In this document: positions 1-6,008 of the stretch, piece after piece | How positions within the stretch are numbered: position 1 is the first letter of the stretch | Layout of the letters: each line of letters begins with the position of its first letter | Assembly (NCBI GenBank): GCA_013151655.1 | Contig: JAADHX010000218.1 | Span: 1 to 7,763 of the forward strand | Length of the DNA stretch: 7,763 nt | Source: Actinomycetota bacterium | Lineage (GTDB): Bacteria > Actinomycetota > Acidimicrobiia > Acidimicrobiales > Poriferisodalaceae | Direction of reading: 5' to 3' | Position numbers and translations under genes: made by a program | Notes under the pieces: model-generated | Database searches by the model: none | Told to the model about the DNA's origin: nothing | Seen by the model: only the letters and a program-made list of their open reading frames with translations

Positions 1-306
1 GCAATCGTCTGGGTGGCTGTGACAACGAAGCGTCAGGATGCCGAACTCGTCGCCTCGATGAATGCTGAACGAGACTCTGAATACGCGGCCCTCGTTGACG
101 ACATCGCAGCGGTCGGCCCTACCGCTGACGGGCGAACCATTGGCCGCTTTCGACGTGAGTGGCGCCGCATCGAGCGCCGCGACCATTTCCGGTCACCGCG
201 CCGCGACGAGGCACGGCTCGCGGTGCAATCACTCACGGTCGCCGCCAATGCGACAACCGTCAATATCGCCGACGTCCCAGAGAACGCCGAAAGCAACGCT
301 CCATGA
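1..306 (+). CDS. chrB: ChrB N-terminal-domain protein, 3' part only
   Basis: The reading frame is open from base 1, so this is the C-terminal end of a gene that begins upstream of the window; the GTG at 13 is probably an internal valine. The segment around MNAERDSEYAALVDDI resembles the end of the ChrB N-terminal domain, where a conserved stretch of the form 'F-N-A-A-R-D-x-E-Y-A-E-L' is followed by an Arg-rich helix (here RFRREWRRIERRDHF). In the family this domain accompanies the chromate-resistance protein ChrB, a chromate-sensing regulator or accessory factor of the ChrA efflux pump. The gene ends at a TGA that overlaps the ATG of the next gene (ATGA, 303-306), so the two are co-transcribed and probably translationally coupled. 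Only about 100 residues are visible, so the family call rests on one conserved block plus the neighbour. Confidence 0.72.
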   Translation, partial: AIVWVAVTTKRQDAELVASMNAERDSEYAALVDDIAAVGPTADGRTIGRFRREWRRIERRDHFRSPRRDEARLAVQSLTVAANATTVNIADVPENAESNAP

Positions 307-725
307 AGTGGGCAACCAGAGTTGGGATTCATGTCGACCGCGCAGCCTCGGCATGGCTGATCAGAACATTCATCGATCCAGGGGCTGAGTTCTTGTACGT
401 CGAAGACATCGCCGACGTTCCGAGCGATGCGACACCGTTCGACATGATCGGCTGCGACCTGAGCCACAAGCGAAACGGCGTCACCTTCGAGACGATCCTG
501 CGTGTGAACGATCTCCTTGATCCAGTGTTATGGCGAATCGCGCAGATCGTGCATCAAGCCGACGTCGAAGACGATCTCTACGACGCACCCAAAGCCGCAG
601 GCCTCGACACGATCATCCGGGCGCTGGGCCTCGACCACACCGACGAACAAGTTCGTGAGATTACCGCCACAATGCTCGACAGCCTCTACCTCCACCTACG
701 CAGAGAGACACTCGGACAGCCCTAA
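303..725 (+). CDS. chrB: Chromate resistance protein, ChrB C-terminal domain
   Basis: The 140-residue product starts at ATG 303, inside the stop of the preceding gene; an upstream extension in the same frame is only a shadow of that gene. The N-terminus MKWATRVGIHVDRAASAWLI, followed by RTFIDPGAEFLYV, matches the hallmark of the ChrB C-terminal domain (usual form 'DRxACxWLIRRFIDPxAEF'). Later family-like features are a conserved HQADVEDDLYDAPKAAGLD block (residues about 93-111) and a helical end. The usual Cys of the RxACxWLI motif is Ser here (S16), which also occurs in some relatives. In most proteobacterial ChrB proteins the two domains are fused; here they are separate overlapping genes. 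No ChrA transporter lies in the visible window downstream, so the pump, if any, must be upstream. Role: chromate-responsive regulation or resistance; the exact biochemistry is not shown by the sequence. Confidence 0.85.
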   Translation: MKWATRVGIHVDRAASAWLIRTFIDPGAEFLYVEDIADVPSDATPFDMIGCDLSHKRNGVTFETILRVNDLLDPVLWRIAQIVHQADVEDDLYDAPKAAGLDTIIRALGLDHTDEQVREITATMLDSLYLHLRRETLGQP

Positions 726-1023
726 GCCCCAGGTTCGACCACCATGTATTGGCGATGAATGGTGTGTGCCCTATCGACGGCGGTCCTGTTGTCAACAGGC
801 TGCCGGAGTCAAGCAGGGATACCCGGATGCGCATGCAAGGCGCGCGCTAAGCCGGTGACCCTGACGGAAAAGTCCGAGCCTTCCAAGAAGCCGCAGTGCT
901 TCGACCGGATCCTCGTCGATAGCTCAGCGTCGGCTCGGCCGGATCCCAAACGGGCTATGTTCGGAGAATCCCCTTCGCCCGGTGCCGATGGCGAAGTCTC
1001 GGTTGCCTCCTCTGGGTGTTGGC
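726..1023. other. Intergenic stretch between convergent genes, no convincing gene
   Basis: This 298-bp gap separates the plus-strand ChrB gene from the minus-strand regulator. An open frame from ATG 759 runs into the regulator gene on the opposite strand; its first residues look slightly like a lipoprotein signal (ALSTAVLLSTGC), but there is no ribosome binding site and the rest is a low-complexity mix without family resemblance. I see no clear hairpin plus T-run terminator, no tRNA and no insertion-sequence ends. Confidence 0.5.
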
Positions 1024-1890
1024 TCAGTATTGGTAGGTCGCGATGATCTTGGCCGCTTTGGTTCCTTCTTCTGGTGTGCCGAGGGCGATCCCGGCGGCGG
1101 TGTGGAGAGCGCCCAGTAGGCTCAGATGAACGACTCTGTTGGCGAACACGTCTTGTTCGGGTCCCTGATCTCCCGCGGTGACGAGGACGAGGTTCGCTGT
1201 CTCGGCGAGTGGCGACTTGGCGCTGCTGACGATGCCAACCACGACCGCTCCGCGTTCCTGGGCTGTGGTGGCGGCTCGAATCGTGGTTTTTGTTGAACCG
1301 GTGTGGCTGATTGCGATGACCACGGATCGAGAGCCGATGTTCGCGGCTGCGAGGTGCTGGTGCAGAGTGTCACTGATCGCGTGTGCGCGGATCCCGAGCG
1401 CTGAGAATCTGTAGGCGGCGAGTTGTGCGAGGGCTCCAGATGTTCCTGCCCCGATGAACATGATCTCAGACGCGAGCGTGATTTGTTCCACGGCAGCGGA
1501 AAAGGCCACATTGTCGATGAAGTGTCCAGCGGTTCGCAGAGACTCTGAGTCGGCGGCTAGCGTGTAGTGCACGGCGCTCTCGGTGGGAGCGCCGGTGGGA
1601 ACGGTTACGTGGCCGAATTGAGAGCTTCTCCCGGCCTGTTCGGCGAGCGCAATTTTCCAGTCGGCGAAGCCTGAGTAGCCCAGTCGGCGGGCGAGGCGAA
1701 TCACGGTGGCCGGCGATGTCGATGACCTGGTGGCGAGCTCTCCGATGCTGCCTCGCATCGATTCGATCGGCTTCGCAAGCACGGCCTCAGCTACCAGGCG
1801 TTCTGCCGGAGGAAGTGACCCGAGTCGACTCAATAATTGCGCTGTGTCTTGTTCGCCCGTTCGGAGTATAGTTTCGTCCATGATGGCCAT
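1024..1890 (-). CDS. MurR/RpiR-family transcriptional regulator (HTH + SIS domain)
   Basis: The product is 288 residues if translated from the ATG at 1890 (MAIMDETILR), or 285 from the ATG at 1881. The frame stays open to 2106 but that extension lies inside the divergent aminotransferase gene and has no family resemblance. Residues about 15-85 form the RpiR-type helix-turn-helix: LPPAERLVAEAVLAKP, then the recognition region IGELATRSSTSPATVIRLAR and LGYSGFADWKIAL. Residues about 140-270 form a sugar-isomerase (SIS) domain with IGAGTSG (146-152) and ISHTGST (194-200), the phosphosugar/phosphate-binding loops in this family. Such regulators sense phosphorylated or similar small ligands. It is divergent from the phosphonate-type genes with only 33 bp between start codons, so it most likely controls them and itself; a phosphonate or phospho-ligand would fit the SIS pocket (inference). 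Confidence 0.9.
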   Translation of the reverse strand: MAIMDETILRTGEQDTAQLLSRLGSLPPAERLVAEAVLAKPIESMRGSIGELATRSSTSPATVIRLARRLGYSGFADWKIALAEQAGRSSQFGHVTVPTGAPTESAVHYTLAADSESLRTAGHFIDNVAFSAAVEQITLASEIMFIGAGTSGALAQLAAYRFSALGIRAHAISDTLHQHLAAANIGSRSVVIAISHTGSTKTTIRAATTAQERGAVVVGIVSSAKSPLAETANLVLVTAGDQGPEQDVFANRVVHLSLLGALHTAAGIALGTPEEGTKAAKIIATYQY

Positions 1891-1896
1891 AGCAAA

Positions 1897-1902
1897 ACTA
1901 TA
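1897..1902 (-). promoter_or_regulatory. Candidate -10 box of the regulator gene (TATAGT), leaderless start
   Basis: Read on the minus strand, TATAGT runs from 1902 to 1897. A transcript beginning about seven bases after it would start at or next to the A of the ATG at 1890, giving a leaderless mRNA, which is common in actinobacteria. No good -35 hexamer is visible. No Shine-Dalgarno sequence precedes 1890, which supports the leaderless reading. Confidence 0.45.
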
Positions 1903-1904
1903 CT
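1899..1904 (+). promoter_or_regulatory. Candidate -10 box for the aminotransferase operon (TATACT)
   Basis: TATACT at 1899-1904 would place the transcription start near 1911, about a dozen bases before the GTG at 1924. A second plus-strand candidate, TATAGT at 1867-1872 in the other repeat arm, would start near 1879. Both lie inside the inverted repeat, so operator occupancy would block either. Neither has a convincing -35 element, so the choice is open. Confidence 0.35.
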
Positions 1905-1923
1905 CCACAACGAAGTGCGCGGA

Positions 1924-3125
1924 GTGACTGCGCTCGCGCAGCGGATGAGGTCGGTTCGGCCATCGGCTACCAAGGCGATGACGCATCGGGCCTCGCGACT
2001 CAAGGCGGCAGGGCGCGAGGTCATCGCGCTGAGTTTGGGCGAGCCCGACTTCGACACTCCCGCCTTCATCGCCCAAGCTGGGGTTGCTGCCATCAACGCG
2101 GGCCATACGCGCTACACGCCTGTCGCTGGCATCGGCGAACTGCGGGAGGCTGTGGTCGAGAAGTTTCGACGCGATAACGGCCTTGAGTTTCTGTCCGAGC
2201 AGGTGACTGTCGGCTGTGGGGCCAAACAGGTGCTCTTCAACGCGATGCTTGCGACGCTCGACCCAGGTGACGAAGTCGTCATACCCGCACCGTGTTGGGT
2301 CTCGTACCCCGACATTGTTCGACTGGCTGGCGGATCGCCCGTGGTGGTGACGTGCGGTCAGGCGACGGGTTCAAGCTGACCGCCGCTGCGCTCGAAGAAG
2401 CGGTCAGCTCCGACACCAAGTGGCTTCTGTTGAACTCACCATCTAACCCAACTGGTGCCGTGTATTCGCCAGTCGAGCTCGCGGAACTGGCCGAGGTACT
2501 ACGACGCCACCCCTCGGTGTTGGTGCTGTCGGACGACATCTACGAGAAGCTTGTGTACGGCGCCGTCGAATTCGCGACGATGGCGTCGGTTGCCCCGGAT
2601 CTGGCCGACCGGACTCTCACCGTCAACGGTGTTTCGAAGACCTACGCGATGACCGGGTGGCGGGTTGGCTACGGCGCAGGTCCGGCCGATCTCATAGCTG
2701 CAATGAACACGATCCAAAGCCAGACGACCTCTCACACGAGTTCAATCTCTCAGCACGCGGCTGTGGCGGCGTTAAGCGGTGAGCAAGGGTTTCTCGAGGA
2801 GATAATCGCGACCTATGACTACCGGCGTCATCTGGTCGTCGGTGCTCTCAACGAATCCAAGTTTCTTAATGTCATTCTCCCCGACGGAGCCTTTTACCTC
2901 TACGTCGACTGCTCTGAACTCATCGGTTCTTCGACTCCTCAAGGCCAGCCGATAGCGAGCGATGTCGATCTCGCCTCGTACCTGTTGGAGCACGCGTCTG
3001 TGGCGGTCGTGCCGGGAACGGGTTTCTTGGCGTCAGCGTTCTTTCGCATCTCCTACGCAGCTGCCACCGACGACCTCGAACGAGGCTGCGCCCAGATCGT
3101 GGACTCCTTGAACCAGCTCACCTGA
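1924..3125 (+). pseudogene. Class I PLP aminotransferase (AspC/PalB-like), frameshifted
   Basis: Two overlapping frames together encode one aminotransferase. The first runs from GTG 1924 (VTALAQRMRSVRPSATKA) to a TGA at 2377-2379; the second continues to 3125. Adding one G to the GGG run at 2367-2369 joins them as TCGQATGFKLTAAALEEAV, exactly the expected family spacing, and gives a 400-residue protein, normal for type-I aspartate-type aminotransferases. Visible landmarks: LSLGEPDFDTP near the N-terminus, NSPSNPTG (Asn about 175), SDDIYEKLVYG, VSKTYAMTGWRVGYG with the PLP-binding Lys at about 239, and FRISYA with the substrate-carboxylate Arg at about 375. The substrate is not readable from sequence, but its place before a phosphonopyruvate hydrolase gene suggests phosphonoalanine transamination to phosphonopyruvate. 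The frameshift may be a real inactivating mutation or a homopolymer sequencing error; every catalytic residue is intact, which favours error or a very recent mutation. An ATG at 1945 is an alternative start. Confidence 0.85.
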
Positions 3126-3148
3126 CCCACACTCAGCGACGAGGAATC

Positions 3149-4036
3149 ATGGAAATCTGTAGCTACAACATCCAATACGGCGTTGGCAAGGACGGCCAGG
3201 TTGATCTCGTTCGCATCGCGGACGACGTCGGCGACCGCGATCTCATCTGTCTCCAAGAGGTCGAACGCTTCTTCCCCGAGACGGGATCGGTCGATCAAGT
3301 TGGCGAGATCGCGTCGCTGTTCCCGAGACATCACTGGACATTCGGGCCGGGCGTCGACCTCGATGCCGACGAAACAAACGAGCGTGGAAACGTCCGACAC
3401 CAGCGGCGTCAGTTCGGCAACATGATGCTGTCGAGAACGCCGATCCTGTCATCTCGTAATCACCTGCTACCGAAGCACGGCCTCGTCAATTCAATGAGCC
3501 TTCAACGCTCACTGCTCGAAGGTGTCATAGACGCTCCGTCGGGGCCCATACGCGTCTATACGACGCACCTCGCGCACGCCTCCCCGGTCGAACGCCATGA
3601 CCAGATCGACGCCATCCTCGCGCTCATCAGAGAGCTGCCCCAGAGCGGAGGAGTCTGGTCGGGTCGCTCCAGTCCAACGCATTGGACTGACGTTGGCGCT
3701 CAACCCCCGATGCCTGCTCGGGCCATGCTGATGGGTGACTTCAACCTGACGCCTCTCGACGCTGAATACGAGCTCCTCGTCGGCGCATACGACGTCGGGC
3801 ACGGCCGCCTTGCTCGACTCGACCTACTTGTCGATGCCTGGAAAGTTGCAGGTGTTGGACCACATGACCAACCGACCTGCGTTGAAGCCCCTCGGGGAGA
3901 TCGGCCGGAACGACATGTCCGCCTCGACTATCTACTGGTTACCCCCGACCTGGCTCAAGCCCTGTCGACAGTGACCATCGACACCAACGCCCAAGGATCT
4001 GACCATCAACCGATTTTCGCCACGATCGACGTCTGA
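3149..4036 (+). CDS. Endonuclease/exonuclease/phosphatase (EEP) family hydrolase
   Basis: The 295-residue protein has all the landmarks of the metal-dependent EEP (DNase I-like) fold: SYNIQYG with Asn7, LQEVER with the metal ligand Glu37, QFGNMMLSR with Asn91, YTTHLAH with His140, GDFNLTP with Asp197 and Asn199, RLDYLLV around 260, and GSDHQP with the catalytic Asp284-His285. Enzymes of this fold cut phosphoester or phosphodiester bonds in nucleic acids, inositol phosphates, lipids or small molecules. There is no signal peptide or membrane segment, so it is probably cytoplasmic. It starts 23 bp after the aminotransferase stop, with GAGGA at 3141-3145 just ahead of the ATG, and ends 3 bp before the phosphonopyruvate hydrolase gene, so it belongs to the same operon. 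A small-molecule phosphodiesterase or phosphonate-ester hydrolase role is likelier than a nuclease role by context, but the substrate is unknown. Confidence 0.88.
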   Translation: MEICSYNIQYGVGKDGQVDLVRIADDVGDRDLICLQEVERFFPETGSVDQVGEIASLFPRHHWTFGPGVDLDADETNERGNVRHQRRQFGNMMLSRTPILSSRNHLLPKHGLVNSMSLQRSLLEGVIDAPSGPIRVYTTHLAHASPVERHDQIDAILALIRELPQSGGVWSGRSSPTHWTDVGAQPPMPARAMLMGDFNLTPLDAEYELLVGAYDVGHGRLARLDLLVDAWKVAGVGPHDQPTCVEAPRGDRPERHVRLDYLLVTPDLAQALSTVTIDTNAQGSDHQPIFATIDV

Positions 4037-4039
4037 ACG

Positions 4040-4924
4040 ATGACCTCAACATCGCCGAACTCCGTGAACCTCAGGAAACGCCTAACTGCGAAACCACTCC
4101 TTCAAATCATGGCTGTTCACAGCCCACTGTCGGCCCGTCTCGCAGAGGAAGCAGGCTTCGATGGCCTGTGGGCAAGTGGTTTCGAACTGTCTGCCCTGTT
4201 CGGGCTGCCCGACGTCAGCCTAGTTTCGATGTCAGAGCACCTCGACATGACCCGACGCATCTGTGCTGTGTCGAGTCTCCCGGTCATCGCCGACATCGAC
4301 ACCGGCTTCGGTAACGCGGTCAACGTGCTCCACACAATCGCCGAGTACGAACGCGCCGGAGCGGCAGCGGTGGTCATTGAGGACAAGACCTTCCCCAAGG
4401 TCACAAGTCTCGTCGACGGGGGACGCCAGGAGCTCGTCCGAGTCGAAGAGTTCCAAGGAAAGGTCGAGGCGGCCGTGGCGGCCCGCGTCGATCATGACTT
4501 CCTGATTGTGGCCCGAACCGAAGCGCTCATCGCGGGGGCGGGCGAGGAAGAGGCGCTTCGGCGTGCGGAAGCCTATGTGAATGCTGGGGCGGATCTGATC
4601 CTGATCCATTCGAAACAGTCAAACCCAGACGAGATTGTGAGTTTCACTCGGAGTTGGGATGTTGCCGCGCCGCTCGCGGTCGTGCCGACGACCTATTCCG
4701 AATTCACTCCAGGCCTAGCCGAGACGCTGGGCAAGATCGGCCTGTACATCTACGGCAACCACGCGATTCGCGCGTCAGTATCCTGCATGCAGAAGACGTT
4801 CGCCAGAATCATCGCCGACAACCACATGATGTCCGCTCAACAGAGCATCGCCAGCCTCGACGAACTGTTCCGCCTCCAAGGTATGGCCCAGGTCAAGACG
4901 AACGAAGCGCGCTTCCTCCGTTGA
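4040..4924 (+). CDS. palA: Phosphonopyruvate hydrolase (PEP mutase/isocitrate lyase superfamily)
   Basis: The 294-residue protein belongs to the PEP mutase branch of the isocitrate lyase superfamily, a (beta/alpha)8 barrel with a Mg2+ site. Its numbering falls in register with PEP mutase: Trp44 and Ser46 in WASGFELSA, Asp58, Asp85 and Asp87 in ADIDTGFGN, the EDK triad at 114-116, Lys120, Ser123, Arg159 in VARTEAL, and His190 in IHSK. The telling position is 122: PEP mutases carry Asn in 'EDKxxxKxNS', whereas here it is Thr (EDKTFPKVTS), the residue reported for phosphonopyruvate hydrolase of Variovorax sp. Pal2. The FELSA and DGRQELVR-type segments also resemble that enzyme as I recall it. 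Expected reaction: phosphonopyruvate + water to pyruvate + phosphate, cleaving the P-C bond. No phosphonopyruvate decarboxylase is nearby, which argues against phosphonate biosynthesis. The start is 3 bp after the preceding stop and has no obvious Shine-Dalgarno sequence, suggesting translational coupling. A carboxy-phosphonate mutase or general oxaloacetate hydrolase is less likely. Confidence 0.85.
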   Translation: MTSTSPNSVNLRKRLTAKPLLQIMAVHSPLSARLAEEAGFDGLWASGFELSALFGLPDVSLVSMSEHLDMTRRICAVSSLPVIADIDTGFGNAVNVLHTIAEYERAGAAAVVIEDKTFPKVTSLVDGGRQELVRVEEFQGKVEAAVAARVDHDFLIVARTEALIAGAGEEEALRRAEAYVNAGADLILIHSKQSNPDEIVSFTRSWDVAAPLAVVPTTYSEFTPGLAETLGKIGLYIYGNHAIRASVSCMQKTFARIIADNHMMSAQQSIASLDELFRLQGMAQVKTNEARFLR

Positions 4925-5029
4925 GGGCCCACCGAAGTACCTGGCACTCGCCCCACTGGCGGGTCCCTTTGCCGCTCCGACCCCGGATCGCAACACATGT
5001 CCGTCGACTACACCAAAGCAGCTTCACCA

Positions 5030-5668
5030 ATGGGTATCGAACTTCTTAGCTTCATCGCGTTGTCGTTCATAATCGCGGTCACTCCCGGGCCTAGTGTTGT
5101 TTATGTTGTCTCCTATAGTTTGCGGTATGGTTCCAAGGCTGGAATTGTGGCTACGCTGGGCATCAACGCTGGCTCAATTGTTGCCATCCTCGTTGCGGCC
5201 TTCGGCCTATCTTCCTTGTTGGAGAAGTATCCGGATTCAATTGTACTTATCCAGATGCTCGGTAGTTTCTATGTCATCTACCTGGCAAGGGCCATGTGGC
5301 CTCGCGGCCGAAGCGCCAACGCGGATGAACAGAGCCTGACCGAGAAGAGTTATGGGAACCTTTTTGGGAACGGCTTCATCACGAGCGTACTTAATCCTAA
5401 AGACGTGCTGTTCTACACAGCCTTCATCCCAACATTCATCCCGCAACCCGTGGAAGGCGGTTCCTATCAGTCGAGGTTCCTCCAGCTGGCGTTCTCGTAC
5501 TTGGCTATTGGCTTCATAACGAAATGCTCGTTCGCAGTTCTCTCTGGATACGTGAAGAACCTATTGGACTCGAGGAACTCGACTCGTATGAACTACGTCT
5601 CATCCATCATGCTGGTCGCCCTAGGCCTGTTTCTTGTGGCAAAATCGATGAAGAGTTTGTTCCCATGA
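5030..5668 (+). CDS. LysE/RhtB-family exporter
   Basis: A small, very hydrophobic protein (212 residues from ATG 5030) with about six membrane segments and the LysE/RhtB signatures: IAVTPGPSVVYV near the N-terminus, a GSFYVIYLARAM helix, and GFITSVLNPKDVLFY in the middle. The ATG at 5030 puts TPGP at residues 18-21, as usual in the family; the ATG at 4997 would add 11 polar residues and cannot be excluded, since neither has a strong ribosome binding site. The family exports amino acids or their derivatives from the cytoplasm using the proton gradient. It lies on the same strand 105 bp after the phosphonopyruvate hydrolase gene (72 bp for the longer form), so it may share the transcript. Its codon use is less GC-rich at third positions than its neighbours (19 of 39 codons at 5069-5185 by hand count, against 26 of 35 at 4397-4501), hinting at a separate origin. 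Cargo unknown; phosphonoalanine or a transamination product is possible. Confidence 0.85.
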   Translation: MGIELLSFIALSFIIAVTPGPSVVYVVSYSLRYGSKAGIVATLGINAGSIVAILVAAFGLSSLLEKYPDSIVLIQMLGSFYVIYLARAMWPRGRSANADEQSLTEKSYGNLFGNGFITSVLNPKDVLFYTAFIPTFIPQPVEGGSYQSRFLQLAFSYLAIGFITKCSFAVLSGYVKNLLDSRNSTRMNYVSSIMLVALGLFLVAKSMKSLFP

Positions 5669-5786
5669 TTGCCCTGCCTCGGCGAGTTTCGAACTGTCGG
5701 TAAGGGTGTCTGAAGCTCATTCATGGGCTCTCAGCTTTACGGATCGGGGTTCTGACCTAGGCGCCTCATCGTTTGATCGGCCGTGT

Positions 5787-5830
5787 CTCGGGCGTGGTGA
5801 AGCTGCCCCAATCGGGCCTATCCGCCCGAG
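5787..5830. terminator. Nested GC-rich hairpin, possible terminator of the exporter transcript
   Basis: TCGGGC (5812-5817) and GCCCGA (5824-5829) form a 6-bp stem with a 6-base loop. An outer copy, CTCGGGCG at 5787-5794, can instead pair perfectly over 8 bp with CGCCCGAG at 5823-5830, so two exclusive hairpins are possible. No T-run follows, so a classical intrinsic terminator is not shown; actinobacteria often use hairpins without T-runs. It lies some 120-160 bp after the exporter stop. Confidence 0.3.
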
Positions 5831-5977
5831 CGGTTCGCGAACTCAGGCGGCTGGCCGGCACTCGTTGAGTTCGACGCAGGTCGTGATGCGATGGATTGGT
5901 GTGGCGGGTTCGTGTCGTCAGGCGTGCCCAGCCATCTGTGGTTTCCTCGGTGGCGCAGGTCTGGCTGGGGCGGGTCA

Positions 5978-6004
5978 TATAGTGGCCGGTAGTTGAAGGG
6001 GAGG
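5978..6004 (+). promoter_or_regulatory. -10 box (TATAGT) and strong ribosome binding site for the FMN-binding protein gene
   Basis: TATAGT at 5978-5983 is a good -10 element; a clear -35 is not seen. It is followed by AAGGGGAGG (5996-6004), a strong Shine-Dalgarno sequence four bases before the ATG at 6009. This gives the gene its own promoter and fixes its start. Confidence 0.5.
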
Positions 6005-6008
6005 CCGT

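Larger units (their letters stand above)
1863..1906. promoter_or_regulatory. Perfect 12-bp inverted repeat, candidate RpiR operator
   Basis: GGAGTATAGTTT at 1863-1874 is mirrored exactly by AAACTATACTCC at 1895-1906, with a 20-bp spacer. The arm centres are 32 bp apart, close to three helical turns, so the two sites would sit on the same DNA face, as expected for a pair of regulator dimers. The left arm lies within codons 5-9 of the regulator gene and the right arm lies between the two divergent start codons. Binding here would cover the start of the regulator and all the visible -10-like elements. That the RpiR protein binds it is inference from position and symmetry. Confidence 0.6.
5669..6008. 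other. Intergenic stretch with hairpin; no convincing gene
   Basis: About 340 bp follow the exporter without a recognisable gene. Open frames at 5706-5996 (plus) and 5766-6146 (minus) show no family resemblance and no start signals. The stretch contains a nested GC-rich inverted repeat at 5787-5830 and, at its right end, promoter-like and ribosome-binding sequences for the next gene. A short frame ending at a TGA near 5867 (VVKLPQSGLSARAVRELRRLA) could be the relic of an older gene, but I do not recognise it. Confidence 0.45.

Noticed and set aside
759..1046. Plus-strand open frame with a lipobox-like start (LLSTGC)
   Set aside because: No ribosome binding site, no family resemblance after the first 20 residues, and its end overlaps the well-supported regulator gene on the other strand.
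1891..2106. N-terminal extension of the regulator up to 2106
   Set aside because: It is antisense to the conserved aminotransferase start, has no RpiR resemblance, and would place the inverted repeat and promoter boxes inside the gene.
2331..2380. Programmed -1 ribosomal frameshift in the aminotransferase
   Set aside because: No slippery heptamer or obvious downstream stem, and the family does not use recoding; a lost G in a G run explains the data more simply.
4040..4924. Reading the enzyme as PEP mutase of a phosphonate biosynthesis cluster
   Set aside because: Thr replaces the mutase Asn122, and no phosphonopyruvate decarboxylase or tailoring genes are present in the window.
5111..5124. 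TATAGTTT inside the exporter gene as a second copy of the operator arm
   Set aside because: Only eight bases match, there is no partner arm, and it lies within the coding sequence; chance is sufficient.
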